From: a virus | IMG/VR virus record: IMGVR_UViG_3300031240_000002 | Location: 1-64,000 of that record | Length of the DNA: 64,000 nucleotides | Strand: one strand, 5' to 3' | Shown: piece by piece, positions 6,798 to 14,958 of the stretch | Position numbering within the stretch: position 1 is the stretch's first letter | Layout of the letters: the number at the start of each line of letters is the position of its first letter | Made by a program: the position numbers and the translations under genes | Notes under the pieces: generated by a model | The model's input: the letters and a program-made list of their open reading frames with translations, nothing else | Told to the model about the DNA's origin: nothing | The model's database searches: none

Positions 6798-8413
6798 TTC
6801 CGCTTAATGTTGACCTTCATGTCCTTGACGGCCAGGAAGCCGTCGGGCTCCTTGGTCAGGAAGCCGAGCGCAGCGAGCGCGTCGAGCTCCCGGTAGACGT
6901 TCGGCTTGGCGGTCGCGAATCCCTTCCGCTGCAGCTCGTTGTAGGCGGCGTTCCCGACCTTCGGCTCATCGAACCAGTGCTGGGAGATCATCTCCGCCAG
7001 CTTCCCCTTTAGCGTCTTTCCGTCGAGTTCGAGCACATAGGTCTCCACGGAGACTTCGATCGACGGCTTGATGACGAGAACCTTGAGCAGCGTGGGGGCC
7101 TCCTTCTTCAGGCGGGCGACGAAGCGCTGATACATCGCCTCCTCGTCCGTACCAGGGGATGGCGCCGCCACCGGATCGCCGCCGAGGTAGCGCTTGGAAA
7201 TGCGATCTGGGTCGGCGTCGTCGAACTTCTGGTGGATCGAGATCGTCTTGCCGCCCGCTTCCGTCAGCGCGGTCACCGCGTCGATCAGGCTGTCGAGCTT
7301 CTTCTCTTGGTCGGGCGTCATGTCGTCCTCCTGGGTGTCTTCGTTGATCGGTTGGTCGTCGGTCAGCACGGTCGCGCCGTGTTCCTCCGTGGTCTCGCGT
7401 AGGGCCGGTCGAGGCCAGAATGCGGGGGCGCGCTCGAGGTGCGCCTGTCCGAGGTTCCCCAGAGAGATCTGCTGCGCCATCGTCTCCGTCAGCCACGCCG
7501 GCTGCACGTACGTTCGGATCGCGTGGGTCCCCCAGCAGGCGAAGAACTGCCCCCGCTCCAGCGTGGCGATGTCGGCCGCCTTCGGCTTCTTGATGCCGGC
7601 CGGGATGTGCGCCAGCGTCCGCTTGATTTCGTTCGCCTCGCGCTGGACGCCGAGTAGGTACACCGACGCCTGCCGGACGACCTCCTTCTCGGCGCCGGCG
7701 AGATCTTGGCTGTCGAGCCAGATCAGGTTGCCGAGCGCGCCGCCCTCGCGCGCCAGCGAGATCGCCGCCATCCGGACCGGGCTGTTCTTCCCCTGCGGGA
7801 TGAACTTCCACGCTTCGGGCAGCACGATCACCACGCCATCCTCGTGCTCGTGCACCCACGACAGCATCGACGAGATCACGAGCCCCTGGACGTTCAGGCT
7901 CAGAGCCCCTAGGTCGACCACGTTCGCTCCCGGATTCAGGTCGACCCGCGAGGCAAAAGTGACCCGTCGCAACTCGGGGACGACGTCGTCCAGGTACTCA
8001 CCGAGCATCATGAACATGTCGGCGCTCATGCCGCCCTTGGACTTTTCGCCAAGGGTTCGGACGTTGCGCCGGACGTCGTCGAGCGTTCGCGCGCCCTTGG
8101 TCGCGCGCATGATCCAGGACCGCTCGAACTTCATCCGCTCGCCGAGCGACGCCTCCAGGATCGCCGACACAAACCGCCAGTCGGCGCGCTCTCGGAAGTA
8201 GGGCTTCACTTGGTGGACGAGCGATCCGAAGGCGGACTCCCCTCGCTTCGTCCGGAACGCCAGCGCCCGGATCCCCGAGCGATGCACCAGCGCCTCCATC
8301 GTCGTGGTCTTTCCCGCAGCTTGGGTCTGCCCGGTCACGACCATATGGGCGATCGGGATCTCGACGGCGATCCCGGTTCCGACCTCGAAGCCGAGGTGGA
8401 CGGACTTATTCAT
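6794..8413 (-). CDS. HerA/FtsK-like P-loop ATPase
   Basis: 539 residues. Walker A is HMVVTGQTQAAGKTTTMEAL (residues ~25-45), a HerA/FtsK-type loop. A Walker-B-like hydrophobic strand ends in an acidic residue (DGVVIVLPEAW), and LIWLDSQDLAGAEKEVVRQA follows. After residue ~340 an acidic linker and a C-terminal region resembling a winged helix appear (YNELQRKGFATAKPNVYREL). Such ATPases translocate DNA or assemble on it. The ATG at 8413 (ATGA overlap) is preferred over the GTG at 8419. It may act with the helicase or in packaging. A short segment is shared with the tape measure protein (see findings). Confidence 0.7.
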   Translation of the reverse strand: MNKSVHLGFEVGTGIAVEIPIAHMVVTGQTQAAGKTTTMEALVHRSGIRALAFRTKRGESAFGSLVHQVKPYFRERADWRFVSAILEASLGERMKFERSWIMRATKGARTLDDVRRNVRTLGEKSKGGMSADMFMMLGEYLDDVVPELRRVTFASRVDLNPGANVVDLGALSLNVQGLVISSMLSWVHEHEDGVVIVLPEAWKFIPQGKNSPVRMAAISLAREGGALGNLIWLDSQDLAGAEKEVVRQASVYLLGVQREANEIKRTLAHIPAGIKKPKAADIATLERGQFFACWGTHAIRTYVQPAWLTETMAQQISLGNLGQAHLERAPAFWPRPALRETTEEHGATVLTDDQPINEDTQEDDMTPDQEKKLDSLIDAVTALTEAGGKTISIHQKFDDADPDRISKRYLGGDPVAAPSPGTDEEAMYQRFVARLKKEAPTLLKVLVIKPSIEVSVETYVLELDGKTLKGKLAEMISQHWFDEPKVGNAAYNELQRKGFATAKPNVYRELDALAALGFLTKEPDGFLAVKDMKVNIKRK

Positions 8414-8649
8414 GTGCACTCGACCAGGAACCGCAGCGCCAGCGCCGCCACGTCCAACGCCTCCTCGCGCGCGTTGCCGTCGAGCCCGCGCAGCGTCTCC
8501 CCGAGCTCGTCGACCGCGTGCTTCATCCGCGCCCAGCCGTCGTGCGGCGTGCGGCGCTCTGGCGAGTCGGTGCGCTCCTTGTTGAGAGCGCCCAGCACCT
8601 TCTCGATCGCCTGCGTGTCGGTCAGCGGTCTCGGTTTTCGGTTCGCCAT
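8410..8649 (-). CDS. small helical hypothetical protein
   Basis: 79 residues. Basic start (ANRKPRPLTDTQAIEKVLGA), then helices such as RMKHAVDELGETLRGLDGNA. It sits between the DnaB helicase and the HerA-like ATPase. The ATG at 8649 has an exact CGCGTAGTATC box upstream. No family is recognised. Confidence 0.6.
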   Translation of the reverse strand: MANRKPRPLTDTQAIEKVLGALNKERTDSPERRTPHDGWARMKHAVDELGETLRGLDGNAREEALDVAALALRFLVECT

Positions 8650-8656
8650 GCGCGGG

Positions 8657-8667
8657 GATACTACGCG
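8657..8667 (-). promoter_or_regulatory. CGCGTAGTATC leaderless promoter-like box
   Basis: Exact 11-mer. TAGTAT ends 8 nt before the ATG at 8649. Confidence 0.7.
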
Positions 8668-8669
8668 CC

Positions 8670-10073
8670 TCACCAGCGATCGCGGGGCTGTTCCCCGAAC
8701 GACAGGTCGCCCTGGACCTCGTCGTCCGGGTCGGCCGGCTCGGTGAAGAGCGTGTACTCCGGCCACCAGTCCATCTTCGCCTCGCCCTTCGCGCTGTTCC
8801 GGAACTTTCCGATGATGAGCCGCGCCGGGCAGCTCCCGGTTGCCGGCGCCTCTCCTTCCCACCAAGGGAAGAGCACGGCGTCCGCGTCCTGCTCGACGGC
8901 GCCTGATTCGCGCAGGTCCGACAAGATCGGCGGGCGCGCCTTGCCGTCCTTCCCCTTCATGTTGTCGCGATTGAGCTGGGAGATCATGACCACGGGGCAG
9001 TCGGCCTCGGTCCGGTGGGAGAGCGCCTTGAACATCCCCGACATCTTCGCGACCTCGCGCTCCCGGTTCCGCTCCTCCCGATCGGGGCGGACCAGCCCCA
9101 GGTAGTCGATCACGATCAGCGCGCGGGGACCCGGGTGCCGCGCGCGCCAGCGCCGCGCCTCCGCGCAGATGCGGGACGCGGTCAGCTTTCGGTCGTCCAC
9201 GTAGAGCGGGATCTCGCGCTCGTCGTTGTCTAGGCTGAGCCGTGAGGCGGCTCGGGCGACCCTGCTCCACTGCTCAACCGACATCCGACCGAGGGAGACG
9301 TGGCGCCCATTCACCCTCGCCTCGCCCGCGAGCGCCCGCTCGACCATCTGGTCGAGGCTCATCTCGAGCGAGAATACGAGGGTGGGGATCTTCTGGACGA
9401 TGGCCGCGCGGACGGCCATACAGAACGCCCACGCCGTCTTGGCCCGGCCAGGGTTGCCGGCCACCACGATCAGCTCGTTCGATCGGAATCCCGCGAGCTT
9501 CTCGTCGACCGACTTGATCCCGGTTGGGACCAGGCTGCCTTCGGGATTGTCCCCCCGCTCCTCCATCCGCTTCATGACGCCATCGACCGCGTCGCCGACA
9601 CGTACGGGGCCACCCGGGGCGAGGACCTCGATCTCGCCCGCGTGGTGCCGCAGGTCCGCCAGGAGATCCGTCGCCGTGACCGTTCCCCCCAGCGCGGCCG
9701 ACCGGATCTCCGCGCAGGTCGCCACCAGCCGCCGCAGCTGAGACTTCTCCGCCACGACTGCGGCGTAGTGCGGCGCGTGCTCCGCCGATCCACAGGTGTT
9801 CACGCATCCGAGCAGGTATGCCCCGCCCCCCTCGAGCCGCCTCCAGGTGTCCTGCCGGCGCATCTCGTCCTCGATCATGATGAGCTCGATCGGCTTTTTC
9901 GCGGCCTCCAACGCGCGCATCGCCTCGAACACCGACCGATGGATCGGCAGGAAGAAATCGTCGACCTGGAGCGCCGCGAGGTCGTCCATTGCCGACTGCT
10001 TCAGGAACACGGAGCCAAGCGCCGCCTTTTCGGCATCCAGATCGTGCGGGGGGGGTCTAATATCGTCGGCCAC
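8670..10073 (-). CDS. dnaB: replicative DNA helicase, DnaB family
   Basis: 467 residues with the full DnaB layout. The N-terminal domain (DLDAEKAALGSVFLKQSAMD, residues 10-30) is followed by a RecA-like ATPase domain. That domain has Walker A VVAGNPGRAKTAWAFCMAV (the usual GKT/S Lys is read here in RAKTA), VFSLEMSLDQMVERALAGEA (H1a/H2 region), Walker B ALIVIDYLGLV, and H3/H4 VVMISQLNRDNMKGKDGK with DLRESGAVEQDADAV. It unwinds the phage fork as a hexamer. The start is GTG. It lies just downstream of the initiator-like gene, a standard phage replication pair. Confidence 0.95.
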   Translation of the reverse strand: MADDIRPPPHDLDAEKAALGSVFLKQSAMDDLAALQVDDFFLPIHRSVFEAMRALEAAKKPIELIMIEDEMRRQDTWRRLEGGGAYLLGCVNTCGSAEHAPHYAAVVAEKSQLRRLVATCAEIRSAALGGTVTATDLLADLRHHAGEIEVLAPGGPVRVGDAVDGVMKRMEERGDNPEGSLVPTGIKSVDEKLAGFRSNELIVVAGNPGRAKTAWAFCMAVRAAIVQKIPTLVFSLEMSLDQMVERALAGEARVNGRHVSLGRMSVEQWSRVARAASRLSLDNDEREIPLYVDDRKLTASRICAEARRWRARHPGPRALIVIDYLGLVRPDREERNREREVAKMSGMFKALSHRTEADCPVVMISQLNRDNMKGKDGKARPPILSDLRESGAVEQDADAVLFPWWEGEAPATGSCPARLIIGKFRNSAKGEAKMDWWPEYTLFTEPADPDDEVQGDLSFGEQPRDRW

Positions 10074-10115
10074 CTTGGGTCACCTATCTGGCCTGGGGCG
10101 TTTTGCCCCGACCGC

Positions 10116-10886
10116 CTAGCTTGCGTTTGTAGCGCTTCCGGGAGCCCGGACGTCCGCAGGCTGCGGCCCCCCCTGCGAAGTCGCGCCAGTGGGCACGGCA
10201 CGCGGTCGGATGGGCGGTTCCTTCGGCCTCGGCTCCCCCTTGGGGAGGTTCGGGAGCAAGCGGCCATGCGAGGCGGCAGCGGTCGGCGGCCGGGTAGCCG
10301 GGGGCCGCTCGTCCTGCCAACGCATCTGGTTGAGCCACGTCGCCGGGTGCGGTCGGTGCTCCGGCTCGCGGGCCATGAAGATCTCCCGCTGCCAGGCGAG
10401 CGCCTCCAGGATCACTTGGATCAGATCATCCTTGGGGTTGATCTTGATCCAAGATCGCATCGCGGCTGCCCTGGCGACCTTCCTGGGGTATGCGTCCCAG
10501 AAGGCTAAGAACCCCGGGGGCTCAACGCGCACGCGCGTCTGAATTACCGCTAAGCCCGGATGATGATTCAGATCCGGAGAAGACGCAGAGCCGGATCCTG
10601 AAGAAGAGATCAGACCCCCCAAACCCCCCAACGCTAGGGGTAGCGACCCGTGATCACCCGTGGTCACCCCTGTCCGCCGGTGCTCACCGGTGCGCATGGG
10701 TGGTGGCTCTATGTGCACATATGCGGATCTGATCTGCTTCTCGGTGGCGCCCGGAAGCCGTCCGGCGATCCTTTCCACGGTCTCGAACCTGGACCCACAG
10801 GCGCACTCGATGACCCTGACGGTCATCTGCAGGACGCGACTGGTCCTGGTGACGCGCGTGGGAGATCCGCAGTCAGCGCAGTCCAT
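10116..10886 (-). CDS. replication initiator / helicase-loader-like protein
   Basis: 256 residues. The N-terminus has a CADCGSPT...CACGSRF zinc-type site and a possible HTH (RLPGATEKQIRSAYVHIEPP). The middle is a low-complexity Gly/Ser/Pro region. Residues ~128-195 hold FWDAYPRKVARAAAMRSW and HPATWLNQMRWQDE. That C-terminal signature is common in phage replication proteins next to DnaB. GAGGAG 7 nt before the ATG is a good ribosome site. The gene contains a 10-bp tandem repeat (10641-10700) that may be the origin, as in lambda O. Confidence 0.65.
   Translation of the reverse strand: MDCADCGSPTRVTRTSRVLQMTVRVIECACGSRFETVERIAGRLPGATEKQIRSAYVHIEPPPMRTGEHRRTGVTTGDHGSLPLALGGLGGLISSSGSGSASSPDLNHHPGLAVIQTRVRVEPPGFLAFWDAYPRKVARAAAMRSWIKINPKDDLIQVILEALAWQREIFMAREPEHRPHPATWLNQMRWQDERPPATRPPTAAASHGRLLPNLPKGEPRPKEPPIRPRAVPTGATSQGGPQPADVRAPGSATNAS
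10641..10700. repeat. 10-bp iteron-like tandem repeats (origin candidate)
   Basis: Six consecutive decamers on the plus strand fit TGNTCACCCG with 1-4 changes: tagcgacccg, tgatcacccg, tggtcacccc, tgtccgccgg, tgctcaccgg, tgcgcatggg. The period is not a multiple of three, so protein repeats do not explain it. An AT-richer stretch follows (10705-10745). The location inside a replication gene resembles the lambda O iterons. Confidence 0.5.
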
Positions 10887-11105
10887 CGAACGCTCCTCGC
10901 CTCGCGCCCTCTACCCCCCACCGCCGCGAGCTGCTCGCGAGATTGTTCAGGCCCCGTTGCGGGCTCTGCTGCGATGGAGGATGGAAGGCGCGAGGCTGCT
11001 TCATCTGGGGACCTGAACGGGTCGAACGTAAGGGATCGCCGCGAATGAGATCCACTTCTTTTTCATCCGCAGTTCACCCACAGGGTTGCCCACAGGCGGA
11101 ATCCC
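10887..11105. other. intergenic region upstream of initiator gene
   Basis: 219 nt without a convincing gene. It holds two direct CCCACAGG copies (11078-11085 and 11090-11097), within strings that resemble DnaA boxes with two mismatches. It also has a GCGAGC-GCTCGC type palindrome near 10930 and the ribosome site of the initiator gene. Two very short ATG frames (21 and 43 codons) are present but unsupported. Confidence 0.4.
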
Positions 11106-12572
11106 CTACGGCTCGATCGCCTCGACGACGAGCTCACCGTCGGCCACCCGCGTGGCGAACAGCTGCCAGTTGTCGGCCGTCGCCTCCTTCACGAACTCGA
11201 CCCCCCGAACCGCGTCGAGCCGCTCCAGGCCGTCCACGATAAGGATCTTGGACTTCGCGTTGGTCCTCTTCGCCAGCCGGACCGCGAACCGCATCTGCTC
11301 GGCCCCTGAGAGGCTGGTGAGGTCGGTCCCGTCCAGGGTCATGCGGTCCCCCTCAAGCGCCACCCCTTCAATCCCGCCGCTGGCGGCGAGTTGGCGGGGG
11401 GCTTCGTCGGTGAGCCGCTTGACGATCTTGTCCAGGTCCTCGGCCGCCTTCTCTGCCGCGCGGGCCTCGCTGGCGGCGATCTGGGCGCGGGCGTAGATCT
11501 CCCGGCCTCCGGCAGCGGCGATCGCGCGCTCCGCCCTGGCGCGGGCCGACGTCAGGCGCCCCTCGGCCTGCTGGCGATCTTCGGCGGTCACCGCGCTGAC
11601 CTCGGTCGCGGCGATCGTTCGCTCGAGGTCGTCGGCCGCCTCTCGCCGGCTGAAGACCGTCGCCTTCTTTTCGCTGACCTCGCGCGCCTCGTCCTTGACG
11701 ATCTGGAGGCCGCGGCGAAGGTCGACAAGCTGCTGCTCAACCTTCCCGATCAGCGCCTGGATTTCGGCGACCTCACCATCGTAGTCGCGCCTCGTTTTGG
11801 GAAGGCTAGCCTCAGCGGCGTCGGCGGTCGCTCGCAGTTCCGCAATCCGAGTCCTGGCCGCCTCGTTGCCCTCCCGGATCTGGGTGACCGCTGCCTCGCG
11901 CGCGGAGATCGCCTTCATCGCCTCGCCGGCCGCTTCGAGCTCGGCCACCGCCCCCGCGTCGTTTTCAGGGAGAACCGCCGGTGCCGCCTCGGCCGCAGCG
12001 TCCCAGGCGCGCTGCTTCTCCTTGTGGACCCGGTTCGCCTCCGTGCGCCGCTCGTAGAAGTGCTTGCGGTAGCGGTCGATCACCTCCAGCGCCGGGCCGC
12101 TCGACCCCATCTGGTCGACCAGCTTGGCGTCCCCCGTCCACTCGACCACCTGGTCGCGGGTGACGGTGAGGGCCATCGCGTCGAGCACCATCGCCCTCCG
12201 CTTCTTCGGGTCCGCCAGGAAGAACGACAGGGCGTCGATCCCGCTGGTGCCAAGGATCTCGTCGAGGCGGCTCTGCGGCTTCGACCAGCGGTCGCCGTCC
12301 TTGTTCGTGACCGCCAGGCTTGGGCCGTTCTCTGAGATGCGCCGGCGGACACGGAGGCCGTCCATGCTGATGAGGATCTCCGAGGAGTCGGCGCCGTGGC
12401 GGATGTCGCTCGGGTCGATCCCGCGCGCCGCCAGCGCCGCCGAGATCGCGTTGAGGATCGACGTCTTCCCCTTGGCGTTCGGCCCCTTCACCGTGAGCCC
12501 GGCAGGCCCCACGTCGGTCGCGAACTCTTTGACCCCTCGGTAGTCCTTGATCTCAATCCTGGTGATCTTCAT
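11106..12572 (-). CDS. SbcC/RecF/SMC-like ATPase
   Basis: 488 residues. ITRIEIKDYRGVKEF and Walker A VKGPNAKGKTSILNAISAAL lie at the N-terminus. Long Ala/Glu/Arg-rich helices (residues ~165-380) look like a coiled coil. The C-terminus has the ABC-type signature TSLSGAEQMRFAVRLA and Walker B SKILIVDGLERLD. This is the RecN/SbcC/SMC architecture in short form, used in recombination or end processing. The ATG overlaps the Sak4-like gene as ATGA. Together with that gene and the PD-(D/E)XK nuclease it forms a recombination operon. Confidence 0.85.
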   Translation of the reverse strand: MKITRIEIKDYRGVKEFATDVGPAGLTVKGPNAKGKTSILNAISAALAARGIDPSDIRHGADSSEILISMDGLRVRRRISENGPSLAVTNKDGDRWSKPQSRLDEILGTSGIDALSFFLADPKKRRAMVLDAMALTVTRDQVVEWTGDAKLVDQMGSSGPALEVIDRYRKHFYERRTEANRVHKEKQRAWDAAAEAAPAVLPENDAGAVAELEAAGEAMKAISAREAAVTQIREGNEAARTRIAELRATADAAEASLPKTRRDYDGEVAEIQALIGKVEQQLVDLRRGLQIVKDEAREVSEKKATVFSRREAADDLERTIAATEVSAVTAEDRQQAEGRLTSARARAERAIAAAGGREIYARAQIAASEARAAEKAAEDLDKIVKRLTDEAPRQLAASGGIEGVALEGDRMTLDGTDLTSLSGAEQMRFAVRLAKRTNAKSKILIVDGLERLDAVRGVEFVKEATADNWQLFATRVADGELVVEAIEP

Positions 12573-13735
12573 GGCTGTCCCTCTCCGGTAGCGGTGGTGG
12601 TGGCGAACGCGCGACCGAGCTCGACGAAGCTGGCCAACTCGGCGAGGTACGCCTCGTCGCCGCCGTCGACCTTCAGCCCCATCAGCGCCCGAGTGTCGTC
12701 GAGCTGCTGGACCGTCAGCTTGTTCGAGTCGCCTTCGTGGAAGACCTCCTCGCGCCACTTCCGGGACTTCTCCAGGTCCCAGCCGAGCTTCTCGCGAAGC
12801 GTGACCAGGTCTTTAACGATCGCCGCGCGCTCGGTCGCCGTCCCGGCCTTGGCAGCGGCGCTGGTCTCTGGCACCGCCGAGCCGAGCGCCCAGGTCGCCA
12901 TGGCCGCGCCCATCTCCTCGTCGACCTGACGGGCCCGCTCGAACAGCTTCTTAAACGGGCCCTTCTTCACGGACGCTCGCTCGCCCTTCTTCTCGGGCTT
13001 CCAGTCGGGGATCCCTTCGGAGAGCGCCGGGAGCATCATCGACACGGTCATCTCGAAGAGGAGATCGTCGCCGCTGATCGGCATGAACCCCTTGTCGCGG
13101 TCCTTCCCTTTGGCCTCCATGTCCTGCTTGGGCTTCGCGCGGAAGCCCCAGAACAGGATCACCCCGAGCTGCATGAGCTCGTTGATCATCCGGCGCCGGT
13201 CCATCTTCGGCTGCTTCCAGGCCGCCATCGAGAGTGCCTCCCGGTCGGACGCCTTGCCCCACCGGCGCACCTGCTCCTCCTGCATCCGGTCGATCTCGGC
13301 CTCGTGCTCCTCGAGGAGGCCGCCGATCCCGTCGTGCTCGTGCGAGCCCGAGTCGATGACGATCACCGTCGCGCCTGCCTTGGCCGCCTGTAAGATCGCC
13401 GCGAGGTAGTGGAGCGACCCGAACGGCGGGTCGAAGTGGATGTGGTCGAACCGGTAGCCGTAGGTCTGCTCGTACCAGTCGGCGTAGTGAAGGGCGCGGT
13501 CGTTCTCCGTGTCGACCACCGCGACCTTTCCGCCGACGATCTTCTGCGCGCCGGCCGCCATCCGCAGCATGGACTTCGTCTTGCCGCAGCCGCTCGGGCC
13601 GTTGGCGCTGATCCAGAGCGGCACCCGCTTGCGGACGGCGGGCTCGATCTTGAACGTGCGATGGGCCGCGCGGCTCACCGTCGATGGGTCCTGCGGCGGT
13701 GCTGCCGCTACCTGCGGCTTCGATGCATGTGCCAT
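12569..13735 (-). CDS. RecA/Sak4-like P-loop ATPase
   Basis: 388 residues. Walker A ANGPSGCGKTKSMLRMAAGA lies at ~45-60. KVAVVDTENDRALHYADWYE follows, and Walker B TVIVIDSGSHEHDGIGGLL lies at ~125-145. This matches phage AAA/RecA-like proteins of the Sak4 or AAA_24 type, which pair with phage exonucleases in single-strand annealing or strand exchange. The C-terminal ~100 residues are helical and may bind partners. GAGGAGACCGACC precedes the ATG, a clear Shine-Dalgarno site. Confidence 0.8.
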   Translation of the reverse strand: MAHASKPQVAAAPPQDPSTVSRAAHRTFKIEPAVRKRVPLWISANGPSGCGKTKSMLRMAAGAQKIVGGKVAVVDTENDRALHYADWYEQTYGYRFDHIHFDPPFGSLHYLAAILQAAKAGATVIVIDSGSHEHDGIGGLLEEHEAEIDRMQEEQVRRWGKASDREALSMAAWKQPKMDRRRMINELMQLGVILFWGFRAKPKQDMEAKGKDRDKGFMPISGDDLLFEMTVSMMLPALSEGIPDWKPEKKGERASVKKGPFKKLFERARQVDEEMGAAMATWALGSAVPETSAAAKAGTATERAAIVKDLVTLREKLGWDLEKSRKWREEVFHEGDSNKLTVQQLDDTRALMGLKVDGGDEAYLAELASFVELGRAFATTTATGEGQP

Positions 13736-13746
13736 GGTCGGTCTCC

Positions 13747-14706
13747 TCAGAATGCGGGCGGGGGGTTGTTGAACGCCGCGAAGGCGGCGTCACTGTCTTC
13801 GGCGACGGCCCACGGCATCGCCTCAAGTCTCACGATCTGGCGGGGGCGCGGCGGCCAGTATTGGCGCGCGGTCCCGAGCCGGATGGATCCGGCCCAGCCG
13901 TCGAACCCGCGGCGCCGCTTCTGCTCCCCAACCTGGCGCATCGTCCCGGCGAATTCGGTCACCAGGACTTCAAACGCCGGCGCGCCCTCGAGAAAGATGA
14001 ACCGCATGTTCCAGCGGCCATCGCTGTCGGCCACTAGGTGCTCGGCGCCCTTGATGTAGTGGGCGGCGGCCAGGTCGTAGCCGAACGAATGGCAGGCCAT
14101 CCGGCAGGCCCGGGGATTCGCCCGCGGGATCGTCTTGAGGTCGTCGATGATCAGCGTGGCGGGGTCAGGCCGCCAGCCGTCGTAGCGCGCGCGGCATAGG
14201 ACGCCATCCTCCTCCCAGACCGCCGTCACCTCGGTCTGCACGCCATCGAAGGTGACCCCCCAGTCGTCGCGGAGCTTGCGCGTGTAGGTCTCCGCCTCGG
14301 CCGTGTAGTCGTCCATGTCGGCGGCGAGGACGGGAATCAGCCCCACCGACCGGATCTCGTTGCGCCGCCGCTTCGCCCAGTCCTTCCGCCAGTCGTCGGC
14401 GGGCACCGTCGCGAAGTCCTGCCCGCGCCCGAGCACCAGCTTGTGGATGATCGAGCCGCGGTCCATCGACTTCGTGCCTCCCCCGCCCACGTCGCCGCCG
14501 AGCCTGGGGTGCGCGTACCAGCCGTAGAGCGGAGCGTCGGCCGCGATCTCCTTCGCGACGCTCGCGTTCAGCGAGGGGCGCGCGCAAGGATCGGATAGGT
14601 ATCTGTCGTGCGGCACGTCGAGGTGGAGTCCCACGCCGATCGGCGGCAGCTGGCCGGGCGGCGCGGGGGGGAAGAACTCCTCGACGATGTCCTCCGGTCC
14701 GCTCAC
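13747..14706 (-). CDS. PD-(D/E)XK exonuclease, RecB/RecE-like
   Basis: 319 residues. The core GVLCRARYDGWRPDPATLII followed by DDLKTI gives the D...DxK arrangement of PD-(D/E)XK nucleases. An upstream MDRGSIIHKLVLGRGQDF helix matches the motif that precedes the core in phage RecB-type exonucleases (DUF3799-like). A QTEVTAVW strand supplies the middle. It probably resects DNA ends for the adjacent Sak4-like protein. The start is a GTG at 14706 that overlaps the HTH gene's stop as GTGA. The open frame continues far upstream but only as a shadow. Confidence 0.8.
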   Translation of the reverse strand: MSGPEDIVEEFFPPAPPGQLPPIGVGLHLDVPHDRYLSDPCARPSLNASVAKEIAADAPLYGWYAHPRLGGDVGGGGTKSMDRGSIIHKLVLGRGQDFATVPADDWRKDWAKRRRNEIRSVGLIPVLAADMDDYTAEAETYTRKLRDDWGVTFDGVQTEVTAVWEEDGVLCRARYDGWRPDPATLIIDDLKTIPRANPRACRMACHSFGYDLAAAHYIKGAEHLVADSDGRWNMRFIFLEGAPAFEVLVTEFAGTMRQVGEQKRRRGFDGWAGSIRLGTARQYWPPRPRQIVRLEAMPWAVAEDSDAAFAAFNNPPPAF

Positions 14707-14939
14707 GACGCGCCCCGCGCCGCGCGCGCAGGGTCTGGGTACGCCTTCAGGAGCGAGTCCCGATGGATCCAGAGCGTGATCGAGCTCTTCACGAATGGCG
14801 CCCGCTCCGGGTGGACCTGTGGCAGGCGGCGCGATCGGTTGTAGATGCTCGACACCGCCCGGTCCACCAGCTTCGCGGCCTCGTCCACCGTCAGGTAGCC
14901 GAGGTCGCGCATTGTCGTTTCCTCGTCGGTCTGTGCCAT
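14703..14939 (-). CDS. small HTH (excisionase/MerR-like) DNA-binding protein
   Basis: 78 residues. YLTVDEAAKLVDRAVSSIYN followed by SSITLWIHRDSLLKAY is the pattern of winged-helix excisionase/AlpA-like proteins. It lies between the sigma-like gene and the exonuclease gene, so it may regulate this operon. The ATG at 14939 has an exact CGCGTAGTATC box whose TAG is the stop codon of the sigma-like gene. There is no integrase in the window, so true excisionase function is unlikely. Confidence 0.7.
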   Translation of the reverse strand: MAQTDEETTMRDLGYLTVDEAAKLVDRAVSSIYNRSRRLPQVHPERAPFVKSSITLWIHRDSLLKAYPDPARAARGAS

Positions 14940-14947
14940 CGCGGCGG

Positions 14948-14958
14948 GATACTACGCG
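14948..14958 (-). promoter_or_regulatory. CGCGTAGTATC leaderless promoter-like box
   Basis: Exact 11-mer. TAGTAT ends 9 nt before the ATG at 14939. Its TAG (14954-14952) is the stop codon of the sigma-like gene. Confidence 0.75.

Noticed and set aside
10873-11055. Small ORFs upstream of the initiator gene (21 and 43 codons)
   Set aside because: No ribosome site or start-proximal box, and no protein character. Treated as intergenic.
11070-11100. DnaA boxes
   Set aside because: TTGCCCACA and TCACCCACA each differ from TTATCCACA at two places. Two weak matches in GC-rich DNA are not enough to call a site.
14703-14939. Excisionase and therefore a temperate phage
   Set aside because: The HTH fold is also used by many regulators, and no integrase, repressor or attachment site is seen in the window.
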